Source of the DNA: Bog-756 sp963704615
Lineage (GTDB): Bacteria > Actinomycetota > Acidimicrobiia > Acidimicrobiales > RAAP-2
DNA: 64,000 bases
Assembly (NCBI GenBank): GCA_963704615.1
Contig: OY969923.1
Coordinates: 3,286,001 to 3,350,000 of the forward strand
Direction: 5' to 3'
Position 1 is the first letter of the stretch. Each line of letters opens with the position of its first letter. Under the pieces are notes generated by a model. It was not told the DNA's origin, did no database searches, and was given only the letters and a program-made list of their open reading frames with translations. Positions 60,511 through 64,000 of the stretch are shown here, piece after piece. The translations under genes were made by a program, and so were the position numbers.

Positions 60511-61503
60511 GTGACTGATCGGGAAGAGCAACTGCTGCCGGACCAGATACTGGAGCGCATGCGCTGCCCAAGATGTGGGCAGCACCTCCGTGTCACGGGT
60601 GAGGACGAGAGCTTCGGCCCCGGCGTTCACTGCACCAACGGCCATCACTTCCCCCGTCGGCAGGGGGTCCTCGACTTCTCCGAGGTCTCCGACACGCAGG
60701 GTTCGACCGAGCGCACCTTTGCCAGCTTCGGCTATGAGTGGAACGCGTTCGACGGGGTGCGCGCCGAAGATGAGAACTTCGCCGAGATCTACTTCCGGGA
60801 TCTCGACCTCGAGGCCCTCCGGGGCAAGGTGGGGCTCGATGCCGGCTGTGGCAAGGGTCGGTTCACCCGTATCCTGGCCCGCTACCTCGACGCCGAGGTG
60901 GCCCTCGACGGCTCGTCGGCGGTCGATGCCGCGGCTCGCAGCCTCGCTGACCTCAGCAACGTCACCGTGGTCAAGGCCGACCTTCGGCACTCCCCCTTCG
61001 CCCCCGAGAGCTTCGACTTCATCTCCAGCCTGGGGGTGCTCCACCACCTCGATGACCCCTTCGAGGGATTCAAACGCCTGCTCACCTACCTGGCCCCCAA
61101 GGGACAGATCCTGCTCTACCTGTACAGCCGGCCTCCTCAAGCCGGCGCGCGGGCGGCGGCGCTGTCGGCGGCCAAGGGCCTTCGCACGGTCACGGTTCGA
61201 CTGCCTCACCGAGTCCTCAAGCCTCTCTCGGCGCCGGTCGCCGGTCTGCTCTATGCCGGAGTCGTGGCCCCGGGGCGCTGGGGACAGGAGCACGGGGTGT
61301 CACGACTGGCCGCACTGCCGATGAGCACCTATCGCGACAAGCCCTTCCGCAGCCTGGTGCTGGACACCTTCGACCGGTTGAGCGCACCGGTCGAGCATCG
61401 CTACGTGTGGAGCGAACTCGAGCCGTGGTTCGAGGAGACCGGACTTGTGGTGGACGCCTCCCGTGAGGAAACCGGCTGGTTCATCATCGCCCACAAACCG
61501 TGA
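60511..61503 (+). CDS. SAM-dependent methyltransferase with N-terminal zinc ribbon
   Basis: A 330-residue class I methyltransferase. Residues 15-55 form a Trm112-like zinc ribbon (MRCPRCGQHL, then HCTNGHHFP and RQGVLDF). The Rossmann domain shows motif I LDAGCGKGRFTRIL, motif II VALDGSSAV, and FISSLGVLHHLDDP (motif IV). The C-terminal 100 residues (HRVLKPLSAPVAGLLYAGV and on) are a helical cap. Starts GTG at 60511 after a GAGGGGGG-like site. Such proteins modify sugars, lipids or polyketides; the neighbouring sugar genes suggest a glycan substrate. Confidence 0.85.
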   Translation: MTDREEQLLPDQILERMRCPRCGQHLRVTGEDESFGPGVHCTNGHHFPRRQGVLDFSEVSDTQGSTERTFASFGYEWNAFDGVRAEDENFAEIYFRDLDLEALRGKVGLDAGCGKGRFTRILARYLDAEVALDGSSAVDAAARSLADLSNVTVVKADLRHSPFAPESFDFISSLGVLHHLDDPFEGFKRLLTYLAPKGQILLYLYSRPPQAGARAAALSAAKGLRTVTVRLPHRVLKPLSAPVAGLLYAGVVAPGRWGQEHGVSRLAALPMSTYRDKPFRSLVLDTFDRLSAPVEHRYVWSELEPWFEETGLVVDASREETGWFIIAHKP

Positions 61504-61534
61504 CCACGACCCTCGGCGATCGACCGGCCCCGGA

Positions 61535-62188
61535 CTAGGACGTCGACGGCGAGCCCTTCGGCGTCGCACCACGTCGGGCGAACTGGACCACGAAGCCGGC
61601 CTTGCCCAAAGGGACCTTGTCGACCACATCGAGTCCAACCTCTCCGGCCAGTCGATCGAAGCCGTCGGTGGGGTAGCCGTGGACCCCGACTCCCCGCATG
61701 CCGTAACGCATCTTGCGCAGATTGGTCCGCACGCCCGGTGACGGGAACGAGCCGATGACATGGCCGGCGGCCCGGCCCATACGACCGAGGAGCTCACCCG
61801 GTTCGCCCACGTAATCGAAGACACCCAGGGCGATGGCGACGTCGTAGGCGTCGACTTCGTCCAGTTCCTCCCACCCCCGCTGCTCGACCTCCACCATCCC
61901 TGGGTAGTTCGCCGCTTGCGCGGAGGCCAAGGCGACCATGTTCTCGGCCGGGTCGACGCCTGTCACGTGGATGCCTTTGGTGGCCAGGGGTGCGAACAGA
62001 GGGCCACTGCCACACCCGACGTCGAGCACCCTCGTGGCCGACAGCGCCGCGCTCATCTCGACGGCCAGGTTCAGCCTGTCGAAGAGCGGGCCGCGGCCCA
62101 GCAGTCTCGCCACTGGCTCGCTGGAGTAGAAGGCGGAGAAGCGCGCCGCCCGACGGTGGAAGTAGGTCTGGAACTCACCACTCGACAT
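61535..62188 (-). CDS. SAM-dependent methyltransferase of a glycan gene group
   Basis: A 217-residue class I methyltransferase: YFHRRAARFSAFYSSEPVARLLGRG opening, motif I VLDVGCGSGPLFAPL, GVDPAEN (motif II), AIALGVFDYVGEP (motif IV). The GVFDY pattern is common in methyltransferases of lipid or glycan biosynthesis. The ATG at 62188 overlaps the end of the deacetylase gene by 14 bases, so the three minus-strand genes at 61535-64000 form an operon. Substrate not known. Confidence 0.85.
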   Translation of the reverse strand: MSSGEFQTYFHRRAARFSAFYSSEPVARLLGRGPLFDRLNLAVEMSAALSATRVLDVGCGSGPLFAPLATKGIHVTGVDPAENMVALASAQAANYPGMVEVEQRGWEELDEVDAYDVAIALGVFDYVGEPGELLGRMGRAAGHVIGSFPSPGVRTNLRKMRYGMRGVGVHGYPTDGFDRLAGEVGLDVVDKVPLGKAGFVVQFARRGATPKGSPSTS

Positions 62189-62924
62189 TGCCACACGCCT
62201 TACTGCCGTACCGGCTGAGGATCCTTGCGAACACCCCGGCCACCCGGCCTCGACCCACGAGTTGCTTGGCCACGGCCAGCGATCGGATCGACCCGAGGCC
62301 GGGGAGCGTGGCCCCAAAATCGTACGAATGGTAATACAGCACGGCCGGTCCCTGGCTCGAGCCGACAACGCTGGTCGTCACCGAGGTGGGCAGGAGGCGC
62401 TGATAGCTGCCCCCGCCAAAGGGGAACCCATGGGCGGAAAGTACGGGGAGCTCGCGGACCGGCGACTCTGCCCCCAGGAGGGAAGTGTCCGACACGTACT
62501 CGAAACCGGCCCCGGCCACCAGCTCGCGATAACGGGCCAGACCCAACGAGGCGGGCACGTCGAAGCGAGGGGAACGAAAACCCCGGACGGGGACCTGGAC
62601 CAGGTCCTCCACCATGGTGCGACCCCGACGCAACCACTCAGACAGGGTCGTCGGATCTTCGGGGAGTCGGCCGTGATCGGGCCCGTGGCTGGCTACCTCG
62701 TGCCCCCGGCGCGCCAGTTCGGCGAGCTCGTCGGAGACCGTGGCCGCGTAGTTGCCCACCACGAACAGGGTCACCCGAGATGAGCCCGGGGCCCGATCGA
62801 GAAGCGCGGTCAGCCCGGAGAGACCACTCTGCGCCCCCGCCGGCCTTGGGAAAGGCTCGCCGAGGACGGCCATCCCGTCGTACCAGTCCTCCACGTCGAC
62901 GGTGAGGCAGATGTCGGCGGTCAT
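62175..62924 (-). CDS. Polysaccharide deacetylase-family protein (XrtA/DUF3473-like)
   Basis: A 249-residue NodB-fold protein. ICLTVDVEDWYDGM opens with the metal Asp; HEVASHGPDHGRLP carries the two metal histidines (SHxxxH). VRGFRSPRFDVP, VSDTSLLG and AVLYYHSYDFGAT complete the barrel and give the closing His. The VDVEDWY start is typical of deacetylases found with exopolysaccharide loci (exosortase/XrtA type). It removes N- or O-acetyl groups from a glycan. It overlaps both neighbours by a few bases. Confidence 0.88.
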   Translation of the reverse strand: MTADICLTVDVEDWYDGMAVLGEPFPRPAGAQSGLSGLTALLDRAPGSSRVTLFVVGNYAATVSDELAELARRGHEVASHGPDHGRLPEDPTTLSEWLRRGRTMVEDLVQVPVRGFRSPRFDVPASLGLARYRELVAGAGFEYVSDTSLLGAESPVRELPVLSAHGFPFGGGSYQRLLPTSVTTSVVGSSQGPAVLYYHSYDFGATLPGLGSIRSLAVAKQLVGRGRVAGVFARILSRYGSKACGNVEW

Positions 62925-64000
62925 GCCGCGCCCCGCAGGACATCGCGACCGGCGTCGTCCACCATGCCGGCATAGAAGGTGCGCAACCGCTCGATGACCC
63001 GATCCTCGGAGAACCGATCCGTCACCAGGTCGCGGCAGCGCTTGCCCAGTTCCGCGCAGCGATCGGGGTCCCCGATCAGGTCCTCCACGATGGCCGTGAG
63101 CGCATCGAGATCACCGCGTGGTGCCAGCAGTCCCGTTTCTGGATCGATCACTTCCCGGACCCCCCGGATGTCATAGGCCACCACCGGTCGTCCCATGGCC
63201 GCCGCCTCCATCGTCACTCGGGGGATGCCCTCCCGGTACGACGGAAGCACCAACACGGTGGCCGACGCCACGTACGGGCGCACGTCCTCGACGCCACCGA
63301 TAAAGCGGACGGTGCCCGACGCTGTCGCCCGGGCCACCTCTTCCTCGGACAGGGCGTCGCTCTGATCGTGCTCGAACGGGCCGACATGGACGAAGTCGGC
63401 TCTTGCCGACAGTCGAGCGGCGAGGTCGAGAAAATCGGCGCACCCTTTCTCGCGGACCAGCCGGCTGACCATGAGGACGATCGGCCGCTCGGAGACCAGA
63501 GCCGGTTCGACCGGCGCCAGGAACCGGTCGATGACGATGCCGTTGCCGACGTAGTGCACCTGGCGACGGGAACAGATACCAACTCGGGGGAGGACGGTCT
63601 CGTCCTCGCGGCTCTGGACCAGCACATCGGTGGCCCACCAGCAGCACCACCGCTCGAAGCACCAGCCGAGCAGGTTGGCCAGGCGACCGTTGCCGGCGAA
63701 GTACAGGGAGCCGTGGATGGTGTAGACAGCGGGGCTCCCGGCCAACCGAGCGGCCGGCAATCCCAGAAACGAGGCCTTGGGCGTGTGGGTCTGCACGACA
63801 TCGAACCGTTGACGGCGCAGGTAGCGCCACAGACGGACGAAGGACCCCAGGTCGGACAACGAGAACTCGCGGCGAATGGGAATCACTGCCACCCTGACAC
63901 CCTCGACGGGGTCGTCATAGGGGTCTCCCGACAGCACGGTCCAGTCGATGTCGGGCAGTGAGCGCAGCTGGTTGGCCAGAAGCACCCGCGCCGTCAACGA
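62921..64000 (-). CDS. Glycosyltransferase family 4 (5' end outside window)
   Basis: At least 359 residues of a GT-B glycosyltransferase; the gene continues past the window edge. It shows RFDVVQTHTPKASFLGLPAARLAG and the YTIHGSLYFAGN strand in the N-terminal half. The donor-binding half has IVLMVSRLVREKGCADFLDLAARL and the Ex7E motif EGIPRVTMEAAAMGRPVVAYD. Such enzymes transfer an alpha-linked sugar from a nucleotide donor. Together with the deacetylase and methyltransferase it belongs to a capsule, exopolysaccharide or O-methylated glycan pathway. Confidence 0.88.
   Translation of the reverse strand, partial: SLTARVLLANQLRSLPDIDWTVLSGDPYDDPVEGVRVAVIPIRREFSLSDLGSFVRLWRYLRRQRFDVVQTHTPKASFLGLPAARLAGSPAVYTIHGSLYFAGNGRLANLLGWCFERWCCWWATDVLVQSREDETVLPRVGICSRRQVHYVGNGIVIDRFLAPVEPALVSERPIVLMVSRLVREKGCADFLDLAARLSARADFVHVGPFEHDQSDALSEEEVARATASGTVRFIGGVEDVRPYVASATVLVLPSYREGIPRVTMEAAAMGRPVVAYDIRGVREVIDPETGLLAPRGDLDALTAIVEDLIGDPDRCAELGKRCRDLVTDRFSEDRVIERLRTFYAGMVDDAGRDVLRGAA

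Overview
The window is high-GC DNA from an actinobacterium. Several traits point towards the class Acidimicrobiia: an F420-type luciferase-family oxidoreductase, a DevS/DevR-like two-component pair, CaiB/acyl-CoA dehydrogenase/MaoC clusters, SepX/GlpR, and small secreted proteins and tandem-repeat NlpC/P60 proteins of the kind I associate with that class. This placement is an inference; there is no rRNA gene to test it.

Layout. 1-7.95 kb: the end of a GH3 glycosidase, a 2H phosphoesterase, a PaiB-like flavoprotein, a DinB-fold protein, two paralogous secreted NlpC/P60 proteins, a Ku protein and an enoyl-CoA hydratase-family protein. 8.1-10.2 kb: an Nramp-superfamily transporter with altered metal-site motifs and a long structured leader. 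10.4-25 kb: a loosely packed, lower-GC accessory region. It holds small secreted, regulatory and acetyltransferase genes, an ArsR-AHSA1 pair with a leaderless promoter, a DevS/DevR-like pair, PyrF, and several broken genes (a secreted protein with three frame changes and a frameshifted MarR gene). 25.2-34.6 kb: a ClC-type channel/transporter, a truncated GRAM/PH-like fragment, two decayed tyrosine recombinases, and a copper module (two membrane proteins, a CopY/BlaI repressor with an N-terminal cysteine cluster, and a CopA ATPase). It ends at a tRNA-Arg(CCT), so the whole looks like the remains of a tRNA-anchored island.

34.8-49 kb: denser, higher-GC housekeeping-like genes. These include an OYE-family reductase with CysQ, a thioesterase, an N-acyl-D-amino-acid deacylase, a DUF3817 pair, a YgjP-type peptidase, a DMT exporter, an MBL hydrolase/DUF1330-like/exonuclease operon, a metallophosphoesterase and an MFS transporter. 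49.2-56.7 kb: a divergent acyl-CoA degradation cluster. It has two complementary acyl-CoA dehydrogenases, two half-MaoC proteins and a CaiB/AMACR protein on the minus strand, and an HMG-CoA-synthase-like/OB fusion and an SCP-x/Ltp-type thiolase on the plus strand. The set parallels the steroid side-chain (igr/Chs) systems of actinobacteria. 56.7-64 kb: a CADD-like haem-oxygenase-fold protein, SepX, an amidohydrolase-like protein, an ABC ATPase, two methyltransferases, a polysaccharide deacetylase and a glycosyltransferase that runs off the window.

The most unusual items are the cysteine-cluster CopY with its two uncharacterised membrane partners, the HMGS-like/OB fusion that lacks the catalytic cysteine, the CADD-like protein with all diiron ligands and the key lysine in register, and the Nramp-like transporter with its leader hairpins. 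All functional statements come from reading the sequence and from family knowledge; no database search was run.
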